Shown here: positions 1 through 8,975 of the stretch, one piece after another
Layout: every line of letters begins with the position of its first letter
Position numbering within the stretch: position 1 is the stretch's first letter
DNA from: Ostrinia nubilalis
Taxonomy: Eukaryota; Arthropoda; Insecta; Lepidoptera; Crambidae
NCBI RefSeq assembly: GCF_963855985.1
Contig: NC_087100.1
Coordinates: forward strand, 3,321,001 to 3,385,000
Length of the DNA: 64,000 bases
Direction: 5' to 3'
The notes under the pieces: generated by a model
Told to the model about the DNA's origin: nothing
Databases searched by the model: none
What the model saw: the letters and a program-made list of their open reading frames with translations, nothing else
Position numbers and translations under genes: made by a program

Positions 1-103
1 TGCTCGTAGTTCCTTCCACTTTAAGGATTACGCCAGCGCTTAGTAATAGGAAAGAAATATTTTGAAATTGTTTATTTTATCAGAGAATTGTTAATTAATT
101 AAA
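1..103 (+). other. Untranslated leader of the errantivirus-like element
   Basis: This stretch precedes the gag ATG and has no ORF. I see no TGG-initiated primer-binding site, so the leader probably starts upstream of base 1. The gag ATG at 104 sits in an A-rich context. Confidence 0.5.
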
Positions 104-1372
104 ATGGAACATATAAATGTTATACCTAGTGAAATGTTAAATTTAATACCGAAGTTTGAAGGCGACGGTCAAACATTGAATTTATTCCTAAGGAAATGCC
201 AATATGTTATAAATATATATAGAGGCCCTGATGAAAATGTAACACAAAACAGTTATGTATTTCATGCGATAACTAGTAGATTAGTAGGACGCGCAGCGGC
301 ATTGTTAAGCGAGCGCGAAGATATTAATACATGGATAGCATTAAAACAAGTGTTAACCCAGCATTTTGGAGACCCCAGATCGGAAGCTTGCATAGCGATC
401 GAACTAGAACAAATTAAAATCAAACATGGAGAGTCGTATAGCGAGTTATGTCATCGTATTCAGAATGTTAAGAGCACACTGATGTCCAAAGTCAACATGA
501 TTGAGGACGAAGGCATTAGAGCAGCTAAAGTAATTATATACGATAATACCGCGTTAAATGTCTTTCTATTCAATCTAACTGAAGACATGATTAGAGTGAT
601 TAGACTTAGAGGTTGTACCACATTAGAACAAGCCCTAAGCATTGTGACTGAGGAGGAAAACTTCCAATTTCAGTATAATATGAAAAATAAGAACAAAGGA
701 GTCACACCTACTCCTAGTAAACCCAGTTTTACCCAATCTCAACCGGCATTTAAACCGAATTTCGTATCGCCAACTCAAGCATTTAAGTTTGGCATACCTT
801 TCAATAATAATAATCCATTCAAACAAAACTTCACACCTTTCAATAGGTTTAACCCAAATGGACAAAACTTCAGATATAATATGCCACAGAATCTTAATAA
901 TATGTCCAATCAACCCAAGTTTGTTTTCTCAAACCAGAACCCACAAAATTTCAGATTCCAGCCTAATCAAAATCCTAGACCTATTTATAGAATGCCTAGC
1001 AATAATAACAATCACTACAGACCCAATCCATATTCGGTTCCAATGAATCGATTCAATCAATTCCCACAACAAAATAACCAATTTAAATTCGGATTAAGCA
1101 ACCCACCTTTGGCGCAGCGTCCCTCATACAAGTTGGACACTGATGTTTCAATGCGTTCAGCAGCTCCAATCCATCATAACTTAATAAATAACCCTGAAAC
1201 CCCGGAAACACTCTTTTACGAGCCCGAGCCCGAGAGTCCCGAAGACTATTATTACTACGACGATCAGTACGAGGACGTACCTCAGTACGAATCAGAGCAA
1301 ATAGTAGAACCGGAAACTCATAATGACGAAAATTTTCAAATAGAAGCCTCACCGGATATAAATCGGAAGTGA
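104..1372 (+). CDS. gag: Gag-like structural protein of errantivirus-like element
   Basis: A 422-residue ORF with an ATG start. Residues 1-190 form the conserved capsid-like part, with the family motif around DPRSEACIAIELEQIKIKHG. Residues 200-350 are low-complexity, rich in Asn, Phe, Pro and Gln, and the C-terminal 70 residues are acidic with a Tyr/Asp/Glu cluster. No CCHC zinc knuckle is present, as is usual for errantivirus Gag. The protein would form the particle that packages element RNA. The stop TGA at 1370-1372 overlaps the -1 pol frame, which is open from 1327. The ORF is uninterrupted, so Gag itself may still be made. Confidence 0.88.
   Translation: MEHINVIPSEMLNLIPKFEGDGQTLNLFLRKCQYVINIYRGPDENVTQNSYVFHAITSRLVGRAAALLSEREDINTWIALKQVLTQHFGDPRSEACIAIELEQIKIKHGESYSELCHRIQNVKSTLMSKVNMIEDEGIRAAKVIIYDNTALNVFLFNLTEDMIRVIRLRGCTTLEQALSIVTEEENFQFQYNMKNKNKGVTPTPSKPSFTQSQPAFKPNFVSPTQAFKFGIPFNNNNPFKQNFTPFNRFNPNGQNFRYNMPQNLNNMSNQPKFVFSNQNPQNFRFQPNQNPRPIYRMPSNNNNHYRPNPYSVPMNRFNQFPQQNNQFKFGLSNPPLAQRPSYKLDTDVSMRSAAPIHHNLINNPETPETLFYEPEPESPEDYYYYDDQYEDVPQYESEQIVEPETHNDENFQIEASPDINRK
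1330..1336 (+). promoter_or_regulatory. Probable -1 ribosomal frameshift heptamer (A AAT TTT) between gag and pol
   Basis: In gag reading phase the bases are GAA AAT TTT CAA, so the heptamer A-AAT-TTT fits X XXY YYZ exactly in the zero frame. It lies inside the short window (1327-1372) where both gag and the -1 pol frame are open. Slippage would move ribosomes into pol before the gag stop at 1370. Pol has no ATG at its start (codon 1369 is GTG), which supports frameshifting. No stimulatory RNA structure was assessed. Confidence 0.65.
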
Positions 1373-4300
1373 TAAATCTAAATTATTATGACGGAATGTT
1401 AAGATTGCCACACGTGTTAATACCTGAAATTAAAGCAAAGTTTATGATAGATACGGGAAGTACACGATCGTTCATAAGCCCGAAAAAGGCTAACGAGTAT
1501 TTCAACGCCTATAAATATGTAGAGCCATTTGAAGTCATTAGCACGCACGCGCGTAGTAGCCATAATGAAGTAATCCATATTCCATTATTAAAATCATTTG
1601 CAACCACAGGAAGTCATAAGTTTTACGTGTATAACGTAGACAATCGTTTCGATGGCTTGATAGGTAGCGACTTGTTAAAACAGTTGGGCGCTACCATAGA
1701 CATGGACAAACAAATATTAAAAACTCATAACGCACAGTTGCGAATAATATATAGCCCACCATATGAAGTAACTATAGCACCGCGATCCGAGTCACGTGTT
1801 AAAATCCCCACCACTGTGTCAGAGGGTGACGCAATAATTAATTATACTAACTTCGGACAAGGCGTCCGTATGCCCAGTGCTCTCGTGAGCTGTCAACGAG
1901 GTTACGCGTATACCGTGATCCAAAATAGTTCGGATAACTATATAACGATAACTATATCTAAACCATTCGCAGTAGAACCGTACAGTGTCAGTGAAATACC
2001 AGTTAATAATATCAGTGACGCACCGCAAGGTTATGAGATCGACGAAGTGTTACAGCAGAATCTGGAAAAACTCAGGTTAGAACATATGAATGATGAGGAA
2101 AGAAAGGTTATTAGGAATCTTTGCCATGAATACCGTGATATCTTTTATTGTGAAAAAATACCTTTGAGCTTTTCGAACAATGTAAAACACCAAATCCGTA
2201 CTAAAAATGAGGATCCTATTTACGTAAGACCATATAGGTTACCTCAAGTCCAGACAGACGAAATTAATAAACAAGTGGAAAAACTTTTATTAGATAATGT
2301 AATTCAGGAATCACATTCCCCGTGGAATGCTCCAGTGCATCTAGTTCCAAAAAAAATGGATGCATCAGGTGAAAGAAAATTTAGTATGGTCATTGATTAC
2401 AGACGTTTAAATGAAATCACAACCGACGATAAATATCCATTACCCAATATAGCGGATCTTTTTGATAAACTAGGAAAATCAATTTACTTTACCACCTTGG
2501 ATTTAGCAAGTGGGTACCATCAAATCGAGATAGATAAGGATGACAGACAGAAAACAGCATTCAGCACCCAAGCGGGTCACTACGAATTTCTGCGCATGCC
2601 GTTCGGTTTAAAAACCGCGCCGGCGACGTTCCAACGCGCAATGGATAACGTACTGCGTGGGTTACAAGGAATGCACTGTTTAGTCTACCTTGATGACATC
2701 ATAGTTTACAGTAATAGCTTACAGGAACACATTCAGAGCTTAAGAAAGATATTTGATCGCTTAAGAGAAACCAACCTTAAAATCCAATTAGATAAATCTG
2801 AATTTTTACGCAAGGAAGTCTTGTACTTAGGACACACAATCACTAAGGAAGGTCTTAAACCGAACAATGACAAAATTAAAGCCATCTTAGATTTCCCTAT
2901 TCCCACAACTACAACAGAAATCAAAAGTTTCTTAGGTCTTATAGGTTACTATAGGAAGTTTATAAAAGACTTCGCCAAGATAACACAGCCACTTACCAGT
3001 TGTCTAAAAAAACGTAATAAAATAATAATTGATGACAAATACAAATCCGCTTTCGAAACATGTAAAGAACTTTTAACAAACGCACCATTGTTACAATATC
3101 CCGATTTCGAGAAACCGTTTGTTCTAACAACAGACGCCTCTAACTTCGCTATCGGAGCCGTATTATCACAAGGAACTGTAGGCAGCGATAAACCGGTCGC
3201 CTACGCAAGTCGTACACTGAACGAAGCCGAGACGCGATACAGTACCATCGAAAAAGAATTATTAGCCATAATTTGGGCAGCAAAGCATTTCAGACCGTAT
3301 TTGTATGGTAGAAAGTTTACAATCTACACCGATCACAGACCACTAGCATGGTTAAATTCAATAAAGGAACCCAACAGTAAACTCACCAGATGGAAGTTAC
3401 GTTTAGCGGAATTTGATTATGACATCATATATAAAAATGGTAAACAAAACAGCAACGCTGACGCGTTATCCCGAATTAAATTAAACGCACTCACCGATGA
3501 TGATAATATGTCAATGCAGGTAAATATAGACAATGATAAACCATCAAGTATAGTGACAATTTCATCAGATTCCAGTAATTCAATTAATTCCCAAAAACGC
3601 GTAGAAAAAGACGATTACGGAGCTATTAGATCACCATCAAATAGTAGCACAATATCAGCACCAGAAAGTAGTTCACATTCCGCAACAGCACACTCCGCTA
3701 AAGACATAGATACCATAGGTATACCCATATTAAATGAAGCAATAGACACAAAACCTAATCAAATTATAGTAGATTCTTGGGGATTAGACAAGTTAGAAGT
3801 AGTCGATGTTTCTAATTCCAAACAACGCATTTTAGAAATCAATTTACCATTAAATCGCCCTGATCTAATTAAAGACTTCTTAAAACGATATACCCGACCT
3901 AAAGTAAAACATTTTATCCACTTCACTGACCCTAATCATCGTAAACTATTTGTAGAAACAATAATAGCATTATTTAAAAAAGATACTGTACATTTCTTTG
4001 AATGCACAGAGCGTATCATTCATATAACAGACGAACAAGAACAACGCGCTATAGTACTAACTTATCACACCGGAACAACATGTCATCGTGGAATACGAGA
4101 AACAATAATGCGTCTTAAACGCACTTACTTTTGGAGTAAAATGGAAGAAACTGTTTCCAGCATCATAAATGCATGCGAAACTTGTAAACAAATGAAATAT
4201 AATAGAAAACCTTTTAAGCCCGAACTACAGTTAACGCAAACTCAAACAAAACCATTTCAGGAAATTTTTATGGATCTGTTTAGTATAGAAGGCAAATGCT

Positions 4301-5103
4301 ATCTTACAATCGTAGACGCGTTTAGTAAGCTAGGACAGGCCATGAAAATACCTAATAGATCTACACCGGAAGTAGTTAGAGCATTGCTAAGATATTTCTC
4401 ATTCTATGGAGTTCCGACAAAAATCAATTGCGATCCAGGCTCAGAATTCAATAACGCCCTTTTAAAAGAAATGTTAACATTTAATAAAGTGGAATTACAC
4501 ATAGGTACTCCACATAACCCCAACTCAATGGGAATCGTTGAAAGATTCCACTCAACACTAATCGAGATTTACAGACTCGCTAAATTCGAACAAAAATTCA
4601 CAGACGCCGCAGCCGTAATGACATATGCAATACTGGCATACAATCAAACGATTCACTCAACGACAGGTTTAACGCCTTTTGAAGTAACTTTTGGACACAC
4701 GGACTCTTCAAGCCCGTTTAACGTAGATTTTAATCAGCAATATACGCAACAGCTAGTAAAGGAACACGTAAGAAAAACGAAACATTTATACAAATATTTA
4801 ACCGACAAAATTATTGAAACTAAAGAAAGCATTAGGAACAAACGCGGCGGTGAAACTGAATTCGACATCCAAATGGGTGATACAGTGTTTATAAAAGGCG
4901 TGAATGAAAGACGAAGTAAGGATAAACCCCGTTATCAAAAAGCACAAGTCTCAGGTGAAATAGTTAGAAACACAGTCCCTGTAATATCAAAAAATAGACC
5001 CACTAAAGTTCCCATTAAAGACATAAGGCGTCCTCCGCAGGTGCCTCATCCTGATGATGATCCTGACAATCCGCGCCCGGGCCCTTCAACTCGACAAACT
5101 TGA
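1336..5103 (+). CDS. pol: Pol polyprotein (protease, reverse transcriptase, RNase H, integrase)
   Basis: The frame is open from 1327 to the TGA at 5101-5103; 1336 is the first codon after the proposed slip. Counting residues from codon 1369, the aspartic protease motif DTG is at 28-30 (FMIDTGSTRSF). The reverse transcriptase catalytic YLDD is near 440, RNase H follows with an Asp in TDASNFAIGAVLS near 588, and the integrase has an HHCC zinc finger near 895-941. The integrase DDE triad falls in MDLFS (~968), CDPGSEF (~1022) and GIVERFH (~1057). No chromodomain is seen, as in errantiviruses. All catalytic signatures are intact and there is no internal stop. It would copy element RNA and integrate the DNA. 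Expression probably needs -1 frameshifting from gag. Confidence 0.93.
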   Translation, partial: SNRSLTGYKSEVINLNYYDGMLRLPHVLIPEIKAKFMIDTGSTRSFISPKKANEYFNAYKYVEPFEVISTHARSSHNEVIHIPLLKSFATTGSHKFYVYNVDNRFDGLIGSDLLKQLGATIDMDKQILKTHNAQLRIIYSPPYEVTIAPRSESRVKIPTTVSEGDAIINYTNFGQGVRMPSALVSCQRGYAYTVIQNSSDNYITITISKPFAVEPYSVSEIPVNNISDAPQGYEIDEVLQQNLEKLRLEHMNDEERKVIRNLCHEYRDIFYCEKIPLSFSNNVKHQIRTKNEDPIYVRPYRLPQVQTDEINKQVEKLLLDNVIQESHSPWNAPVHLVPKKMDASGERKFSMVIDYRRLNEITTDDKYPLPNIADLFDKLGKSIYFTTLDLASGYHQIEIDKDDRQKTAFSTQAGHYEFLRMPFGLKTAPATFQRAMDNVLRGLQGMHCLVYLDDIIVYSNSLQEHIQSLRKIFDRLRETNLKIQLDKSEFLRKEVLYLGHTITKEGLKPNNDKIKAILDFPIPTTTTEIKSFLGLIGYYRKFIKDFAKITQPLTSCLKKRNKIIIDDKYKSAFETCKELLTNAPLLQYPDFEKPFVLTTDASNFAIGAVLSQGTVGSDKPVAYASRTLNEAETRYSTIEKELLAIIWAAKHFRPYLYGRKFTIYTDHRPLAWLNSIKEPNSKLTRWKLRLAEFDYDIIYKNGKQNSNADALSRIKLNALTDDDNMSMQVNIDNDKPSSIVTISSDSSNSINSQKRVEKDDYGAIRSPSNSSTISAPESSSHSATAHSAKDIDTIGIPILNEAIDTKPNQIIVDSWGLDKLEVVDVSNSKQRILEINLPLNRPDLIKDFLKRYTRPKVKHFIHFTDPNHRKLFVETIIALFKKDTVHFFECTERIIHITDEQEQRAIVLTYHTGTTCHRGIRETIMRLKRTYFWSKMEETVSSIINACETCKQMKYNRKPFKPELQLTQTQTKPFQEIFMDLFSIEGKCYLTIVDAFSKLGQAMKIPNRSTPEVVRALLRYFSFYGVPTKINCDPGSEFNNALLKEMLTFNKVELHIGTPHNPNSMGIVERFHSTLIEIYRLAKFEQKFTDAAAVMTYAILAYNQTIHSTTGLTPFEVTFGHTDSSSPFNVDFNQQYTQQLVKEHVRKTKHLYKYLTDKIIETKESIRNKRGGETEFDIQMGDTVFIKGVNERRSKDKPRYQKAQVSGEIVRNTVPVISKNRPTKVPIKDIRRPPQVPHPDDDPDNPRPGPSTRQT

Positions 5104-5112
5104 TACGATACC

Positions 5113-6433
5113 ATGATTAAAGAATTAAAAACGAATCAAGACGCTATTGCAAATAATGTAACGATCTTATCCGAAATGGCGGGTATTATAGCCAATAATA
5201 CCAATGCTACTCAACACAATTTCGCCCAAATCAATAAAGAGCTATTAATAATTACAAGACAGATAAATCAAAGTAACGTAGAAAAATTAGAAAACAAGAT
5301 CATTCAAGTATTTCATTTATTTATTCATAACTTTCAAACGATCTTTACACATTTGGACGATATTGAAACCGCTATAGCTTTTAGTAGACTTAAGGTGTTA
5401 CATCAATCAATAAATCGATAATAAGGAATTGTTAAATGTATTAAAACAGATCGAAATGACTAATAAGTTAGTATTCCCAGCTAAATTAGCGAATTTTGTT
5501 AAAATTGAACAGCCCATAGAGTTAAAAGCATATTTTAAAGAAAGACAGATAACGTTTATTATGAGCATTCCCTTGGTTACACCCGACATATATAATTACT
5601 ATAGAGTAATTCCTTTACCCATCCTTAATAAAAATAATATCACCACCATCCTTGCACCTAAATCCCCTTTTATCCTGGTACAAGAGGCGAAAACTTGGTC
5701 GCTCCCCTCACCATGCCAGGAGATCGACGAAAACCTTCATCTATGCAGAAATGTGGATACTACTACACAAGAACAGGACTTATGCACTTCAAGCTTAATG
5801 AAATCGGAAACTAACACTTCCATGTGCAAACCCATAGCCGTGGAAATCAATAACTTGTACATCAGATCTTTTTATGAAAACTGGTGGATTGTGTATTCCA
5901 GAAATCCGGTAACCCTGAAGGAAACCTGCAAGGGGGAAATCACGAGAAAACAACTTCGTGGCACTTACCTGATTGGAATGGACGGAGTATGCGATCTCCA
6001 AATACAAAAGGTAACTCTCAGACGACGCCACTCTGGAGCGAGAGGCTTCAAATACCATAAAACAGCAAAGATAAACTTACCTGAAGTAGCACAAGGCCCT
6101 GTTAACGCAGATGAAGTAAAACCCGTAAACCTGGACGACATCAACTTGGACAACTTGCAGCTTTTGGCGTACGCGCTGAAATCTCCCGAAAAACAAGTGT
6201 TAAGTGATGCAGTGATAAACATAAAAAGTGTTAGTGTTGGCACGGTAATTTTGTATGTTATAATTGTGTTAGTTATAAGTATAGTTATATTTTATAAGAT
6301 AAAGAAAATGTACCCAAATTTATGTAATCGAAACCCTCCGATTCCAATTAAGCAATCGGATGATTTCGAACTTAAGGAGGGAGGAGTTATGTCCTCCAAC
6401 ATGCCATCACGCATTATCCAAGTACCTAAATAA
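5113..6433 (+). pseudogene. env: Env-like fusion protein gene, 5'-truncated and frameshifted
   Basis: Two ORFs in different frames cover one env reading. 5113-5421 encodes a helical, heptad-rich segment ending in a conserved block (DDIETAIAFSRLKVLHQSI). A second frame, open from 5414 to 6433, continues it with a Cys-rich ectodomain (several Cys between 5710 and 5990), a hydrophobic anchor near codon positions 6235-6300 and a short basic tail. Family knowledge: errantivirus Env resembles baculovirus F proteins, with a signal peptide, furin site and fusion peptide ahead of this helical segment. Here the helical segment starts 10 bases after the pol stop, so that N-terminal part is missing, consistent with a deletion. 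A one-base-type frame change near 5405-5425 further breaks the gene. I infer no functional envelope. Confidence 0.82.
6374..6386 (+). other. Polypurine tract (second-strand primer site)
   Basis: A 13-base all-purine run, AAGGAGGGAGGAG, lies just upstream of the inferred 3' LTR start and inside the env frame. In retroelements this is where plus-strand DNA synthesis is primed. Its AG end followed by TTATG matches the AGTTA-type LTR starts of gypsy-group elements. Confidence 0.7.
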
Positions 6434-6806
6434 GCATTAAGATAACGAAATAAGCATATTAAGCATATCATATTACAATAACAACCTAAACTGCTGATGC
6501 TGAGTCGGAATAATTGAAATCAACATCCTGCAGTTCCCGGTAGACGCCTCACGCCACCGGACCGATAATCAGCCCTATATAAGGAGCCCGTGATGATGGT
6601 ATGAACACATTAGATTCTAGGCTTCCAACTTCGAAGCACATTAGATTTTAGGCTTCCCACTTCGAAGCACCTTAGGCTAGTTAGGTTAGTACCGTTCAAT
6701 CGCTGAACACTTAGTTGTAATTTTGTACTTTATAACTTCATTAAAAATCATTGAAAGTTTAAAGTTGTAGTTTTTTTATAAAGTCTGCTCGCCGCACAAA
6801 CTTGAC
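6385..6806 (+). repeat. 3' LTR of errantivirus-like element
   Basis: The inferred left edge is AGTTATG right after the polypurine tract; the right edge, near 6790-6806, is uncertain. It contains a TATA box (TATATAAG, 6576-6583), so initiation would fall around 6605-6615. Directly downstream is a tandem duplication of 31 bases (6606-6636 and 6637-6667, two mismatches). AT-rich sequence with ATTAAA-like signals follows at about 6740. The env stop (6433) lies within the LTR, as is usual in errantiviruses. Confidence 0.6.
6606..6667 (+). repeat. 31-bp tandem duplication in the LTR
   Basis: Units 6606-6636 and 6637-6667 differ at two positions. They lie about 25 bases downstream of the TATA box, so they would fall at the start of the transcript or in R. 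Confidence 0.8.
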
Positions 6807-7351
6807 TAGGTAGCTAAGTAATACATTATTATTATTCTGTGATGATAACACTGAAAGCCGCTGTTTTGGCAGATCTTTGAATTACATATTTCTTTTAAAG
6901 TCGTAGTAGCCTCGTAACGACACATTGGTGTGTATTCGTAACGTATTCACAGTAGGTAGGTATTTCATTGTATTATTAACTAACAATTAGTGTTAACAGT
7001 CAGAATACCACGTAAAGAAGTACGTAAGTGTAATGAAACACTTATTAGAACTCAAAATTACTTGAAATGTTGCATTATAATGGTCTAAATTAGTAATAAT
7101 AACACTGGAAGCGTGGTCAAGGCGTGAGCGAGACAGACAGATCAATGTGCGAGCGCGTACGACTACTCTACTGAATGAACGAGCAGCGGAGTGGCCCAGC
7201 TGTGACGCGTAAAATAGGGACTAAAGAAAATTTAATAAAAAAATTAACTTTATAAAAATTTAATTTTTTTTTTTTACTTTATAATTTTCACACATTTCTA
7301 CATAACCTGTTAAAAATTTTCCGGTGATAAAAAAGTAGTAGTGTATACTAT
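6807..7351. other. Unassigned AT-rich stretch
   Basis: Short low-complexity T and A runs (7260-7280) and a GC-richer patch at 7115-7205. I see no coding region, RNA gene or element ends. Confidence 0.4.
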
Positions 7352-7918
7352 AGGGGGTGATTAATGATCGATACTGATGCCAAAAATGCAATCAGTAAAA
7401 TTTTTGTCTGTGTCTGTCTGTCTGTCCGTCTGTATGTTCCTTATAGAAACAAAAATTACTCGACGGATTTTAACGAAACTTGGTACAATTATTCTTCATA
7501 CTCCTGGGCTGGTTATAGTATACTTAGGGATTCCCACGGGAACAGGAATTAGCGGGAAAATCCTTTTGTATGAAAAATCTAAACCGCTTAAGTTAGACGC
7601 TTGAAATTTGGCATGTAGGTACCTTAGTAAACTTAAAGCTTAGTTACAACAAGTAATTCCTGAAATTCCCACGGGAATGGGAATTAGCGGGAAAATCCTT
7701 TTGTATGAAAAATCTAAACCGCTTAAGTTAGACGCTTCAAATTTGGCATGCAGGTACCTTAGTAAACTTAAAGCTTAGTTACAACAGGATATTGCAAAAT
7801 TCCCACGGGAACGTGATTTAGCGGGAAAAAACATTTGTATGAAAAAATCTAAACCGCGTAAGATAGATGAAGGGGGTAAAACGGGATCCACGCGTATGAA
7901 GTCGCGGGCGGCCGCTAG
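7352..7918 (+). mobile_element. Non-autonomous Helitron-like element, 5'-truncated, with internal 135-bp repeats
   Basis: The 3' end is ...CTAG|T at 7915-7919, preceded by GAAGTCGCGGGC, the tail repeated at six other sites in this window. It matches the complete minus-strand copy at 61751-62393 from the block AGGGGGTGATTA onward but lacks the Helitron 5' TC end. It holds 2.5 tandem units of about 135 bp starting at 7531, 7666 and 7800, each opening with TTCCCACGGGAA. A short CTGT microsatellite lies near 7408-7432. Small ORFs over it are by-products of the repeat and not genes. Confidence 0.75.
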
Positions 7919-7929
7919 TGTATGAATAA

Positions 7930-7968
7930 GAACAGGCCAAGAGCTTTCTCGTTGTGGATAAAAAAAGA
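7930..7968 (+). repeat. SINE tail relic
   Basis: The segment AACAGGCCAAGAGC...GTGGATAAAAAAA matches the last ~40 bp of the SINE at 19491-19816. It sits right after the Helitron end. Confidence 0.6.
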
Positions 7969-8513
7969 GAATTTATGTAATGATTACATTTTTTTATAAT
8001 ATGTTCCTCACATCCTATAAACATTTAAAAATATCATCATATCGATTGTATCACTGTTAAAATACGTAAAGTTGAACAATGAGTGTGAAAAATATTTCCA
8101 CAAAATCCTATTTGTTTTGCGACTAACTACATGTTTACTACTGAATATTGCAACAGTTCCAAAGCCTAAACAACATCATGGCCTAATGGGCATACACTTT
8201 ACTGAATACGCGAATTTGAACTCTATTTTGTTTATTCAGGCATACATTTTGTTTAGCTGTTATTTTTGAAAGCATTCAGCAAAATGAAATTTGGCATTAG
8301 CTTTTTGTTCAGGCTTTCATTTAGGTCAAAATGAAACGAAATATCCCGGCTCCTTTGACATAGAACACCCGGCAATGGGGATCATATTTTATTTTTCTTC
8401 TGTAAATTACTTTAGTTAACTTGGTCAACACTTTAATTTAATTCTTCTATTTTTTGAAGTTAATAATAATAAATTTCTTGCAAAAGTTTTATCAAGAGAT
8501 GACTAAGGCTGGG
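7969..8513. other. Unassigned AT-rich stretch
   Basis: No convincing coding frame, element end or RNA gene was found. A 65-codon frame at 8072-8269 shows no recognisable domain and is treated as chance. Confidence 0.35.
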
Positions 8514-8516
8514 TTA

Positions 8517-8626
8517 CACCATTTTACTTTAACTTTGACAAACGTCAAAAATCTGTCAAACTCCATACAAAACACACTGGTTATCGTTATAGTTACGGTC
8601 AAAGTTAGGTGATGCACTCCAATGCC
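8517..8626. mobile_element. Harbinger-like MITE, copy 1 (110 bp, TAA target duplication)
   Basis: Flanked by TAA at 8514-8516 and 8627-8629. Its terminal inverted repeats are imperfect (GGCTGGGTTACACCA at the left, its rough complement at the right), with inner TTTAACTTTGAC / GGTCAAAGTTA. A second copy in inverted orientation lies at 58568-58685, flanked by TTA. TWA duplications suggest PIF/Harbinger mobilisation. Confidence 0.75.
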
Positions 8627-8765
8627 TAAAACCATCGATTTTTATCGATAAAGAGGTTATGAACCGGCTATACTATCGTAAACGAGCTATCGAATAGATA
8701 CCATATCTACGCAAAGTAATATGTTCTCTTGCTCGATATATGTACCAACGACCTGTAATCTGTAT

Positions 8766-8975
8766 CAGAGTAAATGCAAATGAGTAGGTCATCTTCATAG
8801 AAACGCCCGAGCGCGATTTGTATGTGAGCGCGCCAATACGTATGCGGCGCGCACGCACACACTAACAAAATTCGGGGCAACTCACCGCTAATCAACGCTA
8901 AATTTCTATGAAGATGACCTACTCATTTGTATTTACTCTGGTTTCTATGAAGATGACCTACTCATTTGTATTCAC
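8766..8975. repeat. Foldback repeat with a duplicated right arm
   Basis: A 38-base block at 8766-8803 recurs inverted at 8903-8940 with one mismatch. It then recurs again in tandem as a partial copy at 8942-8975. The core reads TCTATGAAGATGACCTACTC. The loop is GC-rich. This looks like a decayed foldback MITE. Confidence 0.65.

Larger units (their letters stand above)
1..6806 (+). mobile_element. Errantivirus-like (gypsy-group) LTR retrotransposon, 5' end cut by window
   Basis: The order is gag, pol (protease, reverse transcriptase, RNase H, integrase), env-like ORF, polypurine tract, 3' LTR, all on the + strand. This order, a Gag without zinc knuckles, and an env whose C-terminus runs past the polypurine tract into the LTR are features of insect errantiviruses (Metaviridae). 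The window opens inside or next to the untranslated leader, so the 5' LTR and primer-binding site are not visible. Gag and Pol frames are open throughout, but env lacks its N-terminal part and carries a frameshift, so this copy could not make a normal envelope. The 3' boundary near 6806 is approximate because no second LTR is available for comparison. Confidence 0.9.

Noticed and set aside
6785..6794. TGCTCG shared between window start and LTR end as proof of the LTR boundary
   Set aside because: Only six bases match and the following bases differ; too short to define the LTR edge or a primer-binding site.
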